Source: an uncultured Bacteroidota bacterium | GTDB taxonomy: Bacteria > Bacteroidota > Bacteroidia > Chitinophagales > Saprospiraceae | Assembly (NCBI GenBank): GCA_903836265.1 | Contig: CAILQK010000068.1 | Location: 1 to 42,796, forward strand | Length of the DNA: 42,796 bases | Reading direction: 5' to 3' | Shown: in pieces, positions 28,745-38,579 of the stretch | Position numbering within the stretch: the first letter of the stretch is position 1 | Layout: each line of letters opens with the position of its first letter | Notes under the pieces: model-generated | Told to the model about the DNA's origin: nothing | The model's input: only the letters and a program-made list of their open reading frames with translations | Databases searched by the model: none | Position numbers and translations under genes: made by a program

Positions 28745-29668
28745 TCAACTATCTCCCCTGCCCGCGTTGATACCCTGCAAGCCGCCGGTATGTACAGCAA
28801 CAATATGACTTCCTGCGGGGAAATAGCCGGATTTCACGAGTTCCATGATTCGGAACATCATTTTCCCGTTATAGATCCAGTCGAGCCCCACGCCCTGCTC
28901 CGCTTTGAACTTCCTGATAAAATCTGTAATTTCCGGAGTGGTTTCAGCAAATTTCAACGGAATGGAAGGGTACACAATCTCATAGGGGGCCTGTTTGTCA
29001 AACCCGGCATTGCGAATGCGGGCATCTGTACTGTCGCGGTCAACGCCATAGGGTGCCGCCGGAAATACCAGTACGCTCCCCCACCCTGCAGCGCCGGCGA
29101 TTATCCCGGCAGCAGTACAACCTGTGCCTGCGGGGACACATATATACCTGTGTCCGGGAACAGCCGGATTGAACTGGCTGATGATTTCTGCAGGGATATT
29201 TGCACAGCTTCTGACAGCTTCGGGAGAATCGCCGCCCTCGGGCAGCCATTCATATGCGGAAAGCCATTCATTCTGAAGATAATCGGCCACTGAACGTGCA
29301 TCAGTCTTTTTAAGCAGATCATAATCTGCCTTCGGTACCGGAAACAGTTTCATACCATTATGTGCAGCAAAGGTGAGCGTCGGATTGTCGGGAGACATCC
29401 GGGTGCCCCTGACGACAGCCGCCGTCGGGAAGCCGAATATTCTTCCGGCAGCAGCCAGCGCATGCAGGTGATTGGAGTAAGGCCCACCGAAACTGAGTAC
29501 GCCGTGCCTGACCTCGTGCGCCCGCGCTAGCAGAGGACCGAGTTTGCGCCATTTGTTGCCCTGTACCTCCGGATGAAGCAGATCATCGCGTTTCAGATAC
29601 AGATGAAAACCCTCAAAAGGAGCCGGCCAGACATTTTCCAGTGCGCTGATTATTGGTTCTGCGAGCAT
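28745..29668 (-). CDS. PLP-dependent ACC deaminase/D-cysteine desulfhydrase family protein
   Basis: LKRDDLLHPEVQGNKWRKL (PLP lysine), LSFGGPYSNHLHALAAAGR, PAGTGCTAAGIIAGA. Confidence 0.87.
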   Translation of the reverse strand: MLAEPIISALENVWPAPFEGFHLYLKRDDLLHPEVQGNKWRKLGPLLARAHEVRHGVLSFGGPYSNHLHALAAAGRIFGFPTAAVVRGTRMSPDNPTLTFAAHNGMKLFPVPKADYDLLKKTDARSVADYLQNEWLSAYEWLPEGGDSPEAVRSCANIPAEIISQFNPAVPGHRYICVPAGTGCTAAGIIAGAAGWGSVLVFPAAPYGVDRDSTDARIRNAGFDKQAPYEIVYPSIPLKFAETTPEITDFIRKFKAEQGVGLDWIYNGKMMFRIMELVKSGYFPAGSHIVAVHTGGLQGINAGRGDS

Positions 29669-29836
29669 AAATGAATCACAAAAAGTGAAAAATGGCAAAA
29701 AAAGAACTGTTTTTGACCCGGCAAGTGAATCAAAGACTTGCGCTGACAACTGTTTGTTATTTTTTCCTTTCTTTTGCTGCCGCTACCGTTATCCTGCACC
29801 CTGAAAATTGCTCAAAGACTAAACCATTTCTTACAG

Positions 29837-32800
29837 ATGAACCTGCGGCTACTGATTCTGATTTCCTCCCTGTCAATCTGGCAACTGGCAAAAGTTCAGG
29901 CACAAAATTACGTCATGAACGGCACGCCGGTAAATGATTGTTCAGGTACCTTTTACGATCCCGGCGGTGAAGCAGCTGGCTATGGCAACAATCAGAATCT
30001 GACTACCACGATTTGCTCGGATGGCAGCAATGGCACACATATCAGGCTGAGTTTTTCAGGTGCCGACATCGCGCCGGGTGACTTGCTGTGTATCTACGAC
30101 GGAACTGATATCAGCGCTCCGCTCATAGCCTGTCATACCGACTATAATCCGGGGCAACCGTTCCTGATACAGGCAACTGCAGTGAACCCCGGCGGCTGTC
30201 TGACCGTTTCTTTTGTCTCCGACGGGACCGGAACAGGCCAGGGCTGGGCGGCGGCTATTGCCTGTGTACCATCCTGTCAGGCTGTATTGGCCGATCTGGT
30301 TTCCACCAGCCCGGCGGTTTCACCGGCAGATACGGGCTGGATAGATATCTGTCCGGGAGAAAGAGTCTTTTTTAATGGCACCGGTTTATATCCGCAAAAC
30401 AACTTTGCCTATGCCCAGTCAGACCAGACTACCACTTTCGAATGGAATTTCGGAGATGGCGGTATTGCTTACGGCCCAAATACTTCCCATCGCTTCGACC
30501 AGCCGGGCGGCTATTACGCACAGCTGTTCCTCACCGATACCAAAGGCTGCAAGAGCACCAATCTGATCAATCAGCGAATTCGCGTGGCACCCCGACCCTC
30601 GTTCCAGCTGAACTCTCAGCTCGACCAGACAATCTGTGCCGGGGATACAATTCATTTGAGTGCCACTACCAGCGGACAGAGCGGCGCCCTGCTCAATGTG
30701 GTGCCTGTTCCGTCTTCATTTGAGGTCGAAGGCAGTCGCGCCGACTCGCTGCCGCTGCCTGATGGCACCGGTATTCCCTATGAAACCAGCATTTTTTTCT
30801 CGGAATTTTCTCCCGGGCAGGTAATGACCAGCGCTTCTGATCTGGAAAGTATCTGTGCCGACATGGAGCACTCATGGGCCCGCGACGTGGAAATATCACT
30901 CACCTGCCCCAACGGACAAAGTATCATCCTGCACGATCACCCGGGCAACATCGGAGGGGAAGTTTATCTGGGTGAGCCCAACGACAATGACAATATTTTC
31001 CCGATACCGGGACTGGGCTACAATTACTGCTGGGTAAACAATGCACCCAACCCGACCTGGATCGAATACGCCAACACGGTACTGGGCGGCTCCGGAACGC
31101 TTCCACCTGGCGACTACAGTCCGTTCAATCCTTTCTCCGACCTGATCGGATGCCCACTGAACGGAGAATGGACCATTACGGTAACAGATCTTTGGCCCAT
31201 TGACAACGGATTTATTTTCTACTGGTCGCTGAAGTTCAAAGACGCACTGTACCCCAATATAGAGCAGTTTACGCCCGGACTGGTCAACTGGTCATGGAAC
31301 AATCACCCGTCCATTTTTCAGTTTTCGGCCGACTCAATTGCCGCAGCACCACAAAATGCCGGTACTGCAGGCTACAAATTCACGGTAAACGATGACTTCG
31401 GTTGTACCTGGGATACGCTGCTGACAGTATCCGTTCTGCCTCCCACTCACCCCGACTGTCGTTCGTGCGGGCCGGTATCGGATGTGATTCCGGACACAAC
31501 CATATGTTCAGGAAACTCTGTAGCGATCAATGCCGCTGCGCTGGCACCACCCGGTCAGGAAGTCAGGTTCGAGGCATACCCGGAATACCGTTTCGGCAAC
31601 GGCAACCACCCGCACGCAAACCCGTACCTGAGTCCGATCAGTGTGAACAGTCTTGGTTACAGCCTGCTGACCCTCCCGACATTGCAAATCACCTCTGTCT
31701 GCATGGATATTGAAACCGATTTCGATGCCGATCTGAATATATTCCTGCAGGCTCCCAGCGGACAACTGCTGGAACTGAGCACCGGAAATGGCGGCTCAGG
31801 CGACAATTACAAAATAACCTGCTTCACACCGACAGCTTCCACCCCGATTGTCGGACAAACGGCTCCATTCAACGGTACATACAAGCCGGAAGGCAACTGG
31901 AATACACTGCAGGGTGCCGGTGTGAATGGCAACTGGGCGCTTCGGGTATCCGACGGTTTTGCACCCAGTCAGTACGGAATCGTGAAATGGTGGAGTATAG
32001 GCTTCAATGTCAATAATAACGTGACTTACAGCTGGGGCGGCGGGCCCGGACTGTCGTGCTACAACTGTGCCACGCCGCTTGCAACGCCGGCTGCCACCAC
32101 CACCTGGCATGTGCAGGCCAACAATGCTTTCGGTTGTCAGTATTACGATACCATGACGGTAAATGTTGCCACTTTTTTTGCTGCTCCTGCCGGACTTGTA
32201 CTGCAAAGTCAGTCAGGCGGCGCCATGACCTGGAGCTGGAGCCCGGTTGCCGGGGCAAGCGGGTATGAAGTGAGTGTGGATGGAGGAGTATGGCAGCCAG
32301 CCAGCGGAGGCACCTCTCATACGGTGACCGGGCTCACTGGCGGCCAGATGGTTCAATTGGATGTACGGGCTGTCAGTCCGGGGTGCACCTCTCTGATTTC
32401 CAACATTATCAGCACCTACAATGGTTGCGGGCTCATCGTTCAGCCGGGACAAATTTCGGGAGTAACCTGCAAGGGCCGTACAGACGGCAGTGTTGCAGTA
32501 ACGGCATCAGGAGGAACGGAACCATACCAGTATATATGGAGTAACAGCCAGAGTAACCCTTCACTTGCCGGTCTGGCTGCAGGTATCTACACCGTATCCG
32601 TCACCGATGCCAACTCCTGCGAGTCATCCATTCAGGTTCAGATCACCGAACCACCGGCATTTGTGACCGACAGTACCCGGGTGAAACAAATATCCTGTTT
32701 CGGTGGCAATAACGGAGCAGCCGGAATATTTGTGTCGGGCGGAACCGGTCCGTACGCTTACAGCTGGAATACCGGGCAAACAACCAGCCTGATCAGTTCC

Positions 32801-35521
32801 CTGAATATCGGAATATACACGGTAACTGCTACCGATACCAAAGGGTGCAGTGTTGTGGCAACTGCCAGTATTGCTGCACCTGCCGATCTGAATCTGGCCT
32901 TTTCGGGCGTCGTGCAGGAGCGCTGCACAGGCTCGTGCGCGGGCGAGGCCACCGTTTCGGTTGCCGGCGGTGTTTTTCCATACAGTCTGACATGGAATGA
33001 CCCCGGAATACCCGCCGGAACCACCTCGGCGGTCAATTTGTGCCCGGGAACCTACACAGTAACTGCCACCGATGCCAACGGATGTACAGAAACCGGATCG
33101 GTGATGATAACTCCGGCAGCACCGCTCAGTTCAGTATTCAATTACACTGCCCCGCTCTGTGCCGGTGTTCCGAACGGAAGTGCTGCTGTCTCCGTGACGG
33201 GCGGCACTTCACCCTACAGTTATGTCTGGGACAATGGCGCAACGACCAGCTCGGTGAACAATCTCGCGTGTGGCTCGCACAGCGTAACTGTTGTGGATTT
33301 CAACAACTGCACGGCCGCCTGGGCAGTACAGCTCGACTGTCCGCCAGCTGTAACTTTCAGCGCCCCTTCCACCAGCCCGGCGCCCTGTTTCGGACAGCCG
33401 GGCGGTACGGCATCCATACAGCCCACCGGCGGACAGTCACCATATAGCTATCTGTGGAATAACGGCCAAAACACACAGCAGGCAACCGGACTCACTGCCG
33501 GGACATACACCCTGACTGTGACCGACCAGAACGGCTGTACAGCTTCCGCCCAGGTAATGGTGGGTCAACCGCAGGCACTTGCAGCAGCAGTGAATGTATC
33601 TCCGGCTGCATGCTTTGGCAGTTCCACCGGTCAAACCGGCGTGTCGGCAGCCGGTGGAACTGCACCATACAGCTACATCTGGTCGCAGGGAAGTACCACC
33701 CAGACCGTGAGCGGGTTGCCGGCTGGAGTTTACACCGTCACCGTTACAGATGCCAATAACTGTATCGCCACCGCTACCGGCGCTGTCAGCCAGCCCGTAC
33801 AGTCAGTACAGGTACAGATCAGTCAGGTACAGGCAGCCTGCTTCGGCGAAGCGAACGGTATAGCCTCCGCAACACCATCGGGTGGAACAGGGCCGTATCA
33901 GTACGTATGGAGCAACGGACAAACCGGATCAAATGCAGGTTCCTTTGCCGCCGGACTTTGCAGCGTAACCGCCACCGATGCGACAGGCTGCACCGGCACC
34001 GCATCATTCCAGATGACAGAACTGCCCCGGATACAGGTCAATGTATCGTATATCATACCCGTTTGCGCCGGAGTACCCAATGGACTGGCAGAAGTAAACC
34101 AGCTGTCCGGTGGACTGGGCATGGGCAATTCCGGACAGTACCACTACAACTGGGGAGTACCGGGAGCGCCCGACGCTCCTGCCATTCTCATGCTGCCCGG
34201 AAACGCGAGCTATACCCTCACGGTGAGTGACTTCCAGGGCTGTACCGGAACATTTACCTTCTTCGTGGGTGAACCTCCTGCAATGACCATCAGCGCTGCC
34301 GCAAAACCGGCCACCTGTGCCAATGGAACAGACGGAAGTGCCGAAGCCGGGCAAATTGTCAATGCCAGCGGACAGGTTTCCTTCCTGTGGAGCAACGGAG
34401 CTGCGACAGCCACTGTTCAGCAGCTGTCGCCCGGATTTTATGAAGTGACAGCCACCGATGCCAAAGGCTGTACAGCCGCTGTATCTGTTACCGTGGATGC
34501 TCCTCCAGCCCTGCAGATCACTCTCCGGCCGGAAGGCCTCACCTGCCACGGAGATAATGATGCATCGGTGGAAAGTGTTGTTTCGGGAGGTACTCCGGCT
34601 TACAGCTATGCCTGGAGTAATGGCGCCACCACAGATAACCTGAAAAATATTCCGGCCGGCACCTATTCTGTAACGGTAAATGATATGAACGGTTGTACCA
34701 TCACCTCTGCAAGGACAATAGAGGAGCTGCCGGCCCCGCTGCTGACAGTAAAAGGAGTGGATCCAGTTTGCTTTGGCGACAAAAACGGCAGATTCGTTCT
34801 TGCCGTGCAGGGAGGAACCTCCCCGTGGGCTTTCAGCATCAACAACGGACCGTTTGTCACCGGCGGCAACTTCCTCGCACTGGGCGCCGGAACCTACCAG
34901 TTCAATGCCACCGATGCCAATGGCTGTACTGTTTCGGGCAGCGGCAGTCTGTCGCAACCACCGCCCCTGCAGGTATCACTGCCCGCCGATACCACAATCA
35001 CACTGGGCGACAGCCTGTTCATCCAGGCCATTGTTACAGGAGCCTCGGGTTTGCCGGCATACACCTGGAGCAGCCTGTGGAATGACAACCTCGTATGCAC
35101 AGACAGCAATTTGTGCGACGAACTGCTTGTTCATCCGACCATCAACAACCGGTTCACAGTAACCGTGACCGATGAAAACAGATGTACCGCCAGCCAGTCT
35201 GTCCGGGTCAGTGTGTTTACCCCGAGAGGTGTATATGTGCCCACAGGATTCAGCCCGAACGACGATCAGGTTAACGACCTGCTCGTGGTGCACGGAACAG
35301 GCAGCCAGCTGGAAGAGATTGTCAGCTTCAGTGTTTACGATCGCTGGGGCGAACTCGTTTATGAAGACCGGAACTTCCCTGTGAATGAGAGCAATCGCGG
35401 TTGGGACGGCAGTTTCCGTGGGAAACCCTGCAATCCGGGCGTATTCGTATGGGTACTGGAGGCACTCTACCGCGACGGACGGACGGAATTCCTGAGAGGA
35501 AATGTCACACTCGTCAGATAA
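29837..35521 (+). CDS. Giant adhesin-like protein: CUB-like and PKD-like regions, two P/Homo B-like domains, 11 SprB-type repeats, CHU_C (T9SS type B) C-terminus
   Basis: Repeats such as CFG..NG.A...GGT.PY.Y.WSNG....L.AG.YTVTVTDANGC; C-term VPTGFSPNDDQVNDLLVVHG...FSVYDRWGELVYEDRNFP...GWDGSFRGKPCNPGVFVW. Confidence 0.92.
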   Translation: MNLRLLILISSLSIWQLAKVQAQNYVMNGTPVNDCSGTFYDPGGEAAGYGNNQNLTTTICSDGSNGTHIRLSFSGADIAPGDLLCIYDGTDISAPLIACHTDYNPGQPFLIQATAVNPGGCLTVSFVSDGTGTGQGWAAAIACVPSCQAVLADLVSTSPAVSPADTGWIDICPGERVFFNGTGLYPQNNFAYAQSDQTTTFEWNFGDGGIAYGPNTSHRFDQPGGYYAQLFLTDTKGCKSTNLINQRIRVAPRPSFQLNSQLDQTICAGDTIHLSATTSGQSGALLNVVPVPSSFEVEGSRADSLPLPDGTGIPYETSIFFSEFSPGQVMTSASDLESICADMEHSWARDVEISLTCPNGQSIILHDHPGNIGGEVYLGEPNDNDNIFPIPGLGYNYCWVNNAPNPTWIEYANTVLGGSGTLPPGDYSPFNPFSDLIGCPLNGEWTITVTDLWPIDNGFIFYWSLKFKDALYPNIEQFTPGLVNWSWNNHPSIFQFSADSIAAAPQNAGTAGYKFTVNDDFGCTWDTLLTVSVLPPTHPDCRSCGPVSDVIPDTTICSGNSVAINAAALAPPGQEVRFEAYPEYRFGNGNHPHANPYLSPISVNSLGYSLLTLPTLQITSVCMDIETDFDADLNIFLQAPSGQLLELSTGNGGSGDNYKITCFTPTASTPIVGQTAPFNGTYKPEGNWNTLQGAGVNGNWALRVSDGFAPSQYGIVKWWSIGFNVNNNVTYSWGGGPGLSCYNCATPLATPAATTTWHVQANNAFGCQYYDTMTVNVATFFAAPAGLVLQSQSGGAMTWSWSPVAGASGYEVSVDGGVWQPASGGTSHTVTGLTGGQMVQLDVRAVSPGCTSLISNIISTYNGCGLIVQPGQISGVTCKGRTDGSVAVTASGGTEPYQYIWSNSQSNPSLAGLAAGIYTVSVTDANSCESSIQVQITEPPAFVTDSTRVKQISCFGGNNGAAGIFVSGGTGPYAYSWNTGQTTSLISSLNIGIYTVTATDTKGCSVVATASIAAPADLNLAFSGVVQERCTGSCAGEATVSVAGGVFPYSLTWNDPGIPAGTTSAVNLCPGTYTVTATDANGCTETGSVMITPAAPLSSVFNYTAPLCAGVPNGSAAVSVTGGTSPYSYVWDNGATTSSVNNLACGSHSVTVVDFNNCTAAWAVQLDCPPAVTFSAPSTSPAPCFGQPGGTASIQPTGGQSPYSYLWNNGQNTQQATGLTAGTYTLTVTDQNGCTASAQVMVGQPQALAAAVNVSPAACFGSSTGQTGVSAAGGTAPYSYIWSQGSTTQTVSGLPAGVYTVTVTDANNCIATATGAVSQPVQSVQVQISQVQAACFGEANGIASATPSGGTGPYQYVWSNGQTGSNAGSFAAGLCSVTATDATGCTGTASFQMTELPRIQVNVSYIIPVCAGVPNGLAEVNQLSGGLGMGNSGQYHYNWGVPGAPDAPAILMLPGNASYTLTVSDFQGCTGTFTFFVGEPPAMTISAAAKPATCANGTDGSAEAGQIVNASGQVSFLWSNGAATATVQQLSPGFYEVTATDAKGCTAAVSVTVDAPPALQITLRPEGLTCHGDNDASVESVVSGGTPAYSYAWSNGATTDNLKNIPAGTYSVTVNDMNGCTITSARTIEELPAPLLTVKGVDPVCFGDKNGRFVLAVQGGTSPWAFSINNGPFVTGGNFLALGAGTYQFNATDANGCTVSGSGSLSQPPPLQVSLPADTTITLGDSLFIQAIVTGASGLPAYTWSSLWNDNLVCTDSNLCDELLVHPTINNRFTVTVTDENRCTASQSVRVSVFTPRGVYVPTGFSPNDDQVNDLLVVHGTGSQLEEIVSFSVYDRWGELVYEDRNFPVNESNRGWDGSFRGKPCNPGVFVWVLEALYRDGRTEFLRGNVTLVR

Positions 35522-35610
35522 TTCATGTTAAAAAAAACACATGCCGAAGATTTTTCTTTTACTTCGCCCTGAAATCCCTTTCATTACTGAATTCATTTCT
35601 TGACACCACA

Positions 35611-36669
35611 ATGAAAAACATTACCCGACCGATTGTAATTTTTACCCTGTTTTTCTCCTTCCTGGGCCACATGAAGGCACAGGATCCGCGCTTCTCCCAG
35701 TACTATGCCTCCCCATGGAATCTGAACCCGGCCATGACCGGTCTGTTCAACGGCAGCTGGCGGGTTACCGGCAATTACCGGGATCAATGGGGCAGTTTTC
35801 TCGCACCAGTTCCCTTCAGAACCTATTCTGCCGCCTTTGAACAGCGGATCCAGGTGGGCCTGAAAAACGATTACGCCTCTTTCGGTATTGGAGCCATGCA
35901 CGACGAAGCGGGTACAGCCCGTTTCGTGCAGAACAAGGCTCACGTGGGCGGCGCATTTCTGAAACAACTGTCGGGCGGCCCGCGCCGCGCCGACCATTAC
36001 CTGTCGGCAGGAGCCCAGGTTGGTATGGGACAAAACAGCATTGACTGGAGCCGGCTCTGGTTCAGCCGCCAGTTCGACAGCGGAACGGAATCTCCGGATC
36101 TGAACGCCTCCAGCGGCGAATCCGGTGCCAACGCAGCCTCCAACGCCTGGCTCGACTTCAATGCCGGACTCATGTGGTATGCCCTGTTCGAAAACGGCGC
36201 CACACTGTACGCCGGCGGCGCCATGCACCACCTGAACAACCCGGTTATCTCCCTGACCGGCAACGACTCGGAAACCCTGTATTCCCGCTGGACCGCCCAC
36301 GCAGGCGGCGAATTCCCGCTCTCCCACAACCTCAGCCTGCTTCCGGGGTTGCTGGTCATGCAGCAGGGCCCCTCCTTCGAGTCCGATTTCGGCATGAGTG
36401 TGCGGTATTCCAATAACGACCTCAATGAACTGGCTCTGCGCGCAGGCGCCTGGGCACGCGTGGGCAACCGCCTCGACAACAATATTCAGGCCGACGCCGT
36501 TACGATCGTGGGTATGCTGGAGCTCAACCGATGTGTACTCGGTATCAGTTACGATATCACCGTGTCGAATCTGTCGGCAGCCAACAACTCCCGCGGGGCC
36601 TTTGAACTTTCCTTCAGCTACTATCACCCGGGCACGCGCAGAACTCGTGTACAATGCCCAAATTTCTGA
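35611..36669 (+). CDS. PorP/SprF family type IX secretion membrane protein
   Basis: QDPRFSQYYASPWNLNPAMTGLFNGSWRVTGNYRDQWGS...FRTYSAAFEQ is the PorP/SprF N-terminal signature. Confidence 0.95.
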   Translation: MKNITRPIVIFTLFFSFLGHMKAQDPRFSQYYASPWNLNPAMTGLFNGSWRVTGNYRDQWGSFLAPVPFRTYSAAFEQRIQVGLKNDYASFGIGAMHDEAGTARFVQNKAHVGGAFLKQLSGGPRRADHYLSAGAQVGMGQNSIDWSRLWFSRQFDSGTESPDLNASSGESGANAASNAWLDFNAGLMWYALFENGATLYAGGAMHHLNNPVISLTGNDSETLYSRWTAHAGGEFPLSHNLSLLPGLLVMQQGPSFESDFGMSVRYSNNDLNELALRAGAWARVGNRLDNNIQADAVTIVGMLELNRCVLGISYDITVSNLSAANNSRGAFELSFSYYHPGTRRTRVQCPNF

Positions 36670-36674
36670 TTACC

Positions 36675-38579
36675 ATGAAAAATTACTTTCTGCTGTTCCT
36701 GCTCGCACCACTCTTTTCCGCCGGACAGGGACTCAGGATACAGCCACAGAACCCTCAGGCAGGCGAATTGCTGCGTGTGGAAATTGATTTCTCCGGCAGT
36801 GCGGTCGAAGGAGCGGAAAATCCGGTACTCGGCATTCTTGAATACGCCGACGGAAAGGTGCAGGCAGTAGATGCAGCAGTTTCCAGAACAGGAAATACCA
36901 TCACCGGCATTTTCACACTGAGCCCCGATACAAAGGCACTCATGCTGTATGTCGAAGATCCCGACAAGGACGATGTGTACGACAACAACCAAAAACAGGG
37001 CTATTTCGTCGGTATCCACGACGCACAGGGGAAAATACTGCCCGAATCGCTGGGCGCTCAGGCCACACTGCTGCAGTTGTACGGCGGTCTTGCCGGTCTG
37101 GACAAAAATCCGGGTCGCGTAATTGAATGGCTGAATGAGGGAATCAGACAAAAACCGGAAATAAAGGCCAGTTATTGCATGGCGCTGCTCAATGCCACAT
37201 CTGCCCTCTATGGCGGCGACAAAGGTGCCGGACAGGTGGAGGCTCTTACCGCCGAACTCGACAAATTGCAGGGAATATCCGAGGCCGACCTGCTCATGCT
37301 GGTGAAATTCCACGAGCGGGCCAAACAGTCGGACCGTGCCGACAACATCAAAAAAAGGATTCGCGCACAGTACCCGAAAGGAACGCTCGTACGACAGGAT
37401 GCCCGTACAGCCATTGAAATGGAAGCCGATCTGGCCAAAGCAGAGGTACTGGCCAGCGACTACGTCAGGAAGTACCCGCCCGCCACAGACAAAGAAATTC
37501 AGGAAACAAATGGCATTTACACGATGCTGGCTGGGAAATACGGCGATCAGGGCAACTGGGCGAAAATGTACAGTATTGCGGAAAAAGCTTCCCCACCCGC
37601 CCGCGCATCCATGTTCAACAATTTCGCGTGGGAGCTTGCCCAGAAAGGCGAGTCCCTCGACGAAGCCATGATGATGGCTTCAGTTGCAACAGAAATATCG
37701 CGCGCGGAAATAAACACTCCATCGCCAGGTTCGCGTCCTTCTCCTTACGTCAACTCCGGTGCATGGGCGCGTCAGCGCGAATTCAGCTTCGCCATGTATG
37801 CCGATACGTATGCCTATATACTGGGAGCCAAAGGTGAACACAACAAGGCCGCCCGTCTGCAGGAAGAGGTGATCGGTATCAACAAGGGTTCAGATGCCGA
37901 AATGAATGAGCGGTATGCCAGCTACCTCGAAAAAGCCGCCGACCCATCCCTCCGCTACAAACTGGAAGAGTTTATCATCAGGGGACAGGCTACCAAAGGA
38001 ATGAAAGACATGTTCAGGCGCCAGTACCTATCTGAAGACCATACCGAAAATGGCGCCTCAGCTTACGTAAACCGGCTCGAAGAGGCGGCCAAAGCCGCCA
38101 AAAAGGAAGAAATGCTCCGGAATATGGGTAGCGACCCTGCCCCGGCATTCTCACTTCTCAATATGGCCGGAGAAACTGTTTCACTTGCCTCACTAAAGGG
38201 CAAAGTGGTGATCGTTGACTTCTGGGCTACCTGGTGCGGCCCGTGCAAGGCTTCTTTCCCGGGAATGCAAAAAGCAGTCAATCTGTACAAAGATGATGCC
38301 GGTGTAGCCTTCGTGTTTGTAGATTGCTGGGAAAGAGGAACCGACAAGCTGAAAATTGCCACCGATTTCATCAACAGCAAAGGGTACAACTTCAATGTAC
38401 TGATTGATCGGGACGACAAGGTGGTGTCATCATTCGGCGTGTCGGGTATCCCTACCAAGTTTGTGATTGACGCTGCCGGCCGCATTGCCTTCAAGGCTGT
38501 AGGCTATGAAGGCAGTGAGGACGGACTGGTAGAGGAACTGCAGGCTATGATCGAAGCCGCAAGGAACCGGGCAGACTGA
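36675..38579 (+). CDS. Exported TlpA-like thioredoxin-domain protein with N-terminal accessory region
   Basis: Signal peptide MKNYFLLFLLAPLFSAGQG; VVIVDFWATWCGPCKASFPGMQ; GIPTKFVID. Confidence 0.88.
   Translation: MKNYFLLFLLAPLFSAGQGLRIQPQNPQAGELLRVEIDFSGSAVEGAENPVLGILEYADGKVQAVDAAVSRTGNTITGIFTLSPDTKALMLYVEDPDKDDVYDNNQKQGYFVGIHDAQGKILPESLGAQATLLQLYGGLAGLDKNPGRVIEWLNEGIRQKPEIKASYCMALLNATSALYGGDKGAGQVEALTAELDKLQGISEADLLMLVKFHERAKQSDRADNIKKRIRAQYPKGTLVRQDARTAIEMEADLAKAEVLASDYVRKYPPATDKEIQETNGIYTMLAGKYGDQGNWAKMYSIAEKASPPARASMFNNFAWELAQKGESLDEAMMMASVATEISRAEINTPSPGSRPSPYVNSGAWARQREFSFAMYADTYAYILGAKGEHNKAARLQEEVIGINKGSDAEMNERYASYLEKAADPSLRYKLEEFIIRGQATKGMKDMFRRQYLSEDHTENGASAYVNRLEEAAKAAKKEEMLRNMGSDPAPAFSLLNMAGETVSLASLKGKVVIVDFWATWCGPCKASFPGMQKAVNLYKDDAGVAFVFVDCWERGTDKLKIATDFINSKGYNFNVLIDRDDKVVSSFGVSGIPTKFVIDAAGRIAFKAVGYEGSEDGLVEELQAMIEAARNRAD

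Noticed and set aside
34004-34957. 317-aa minus-strand ORF
   Set aside because: Antisense to the SprB-repeat adhesin; its repeats mirror the coding-strand repeats.
35593-36654. 353-aa minus-strand ORF
   Set aside because: Exactly antisense to the PorP/SprF gene, which has a strong family signature.
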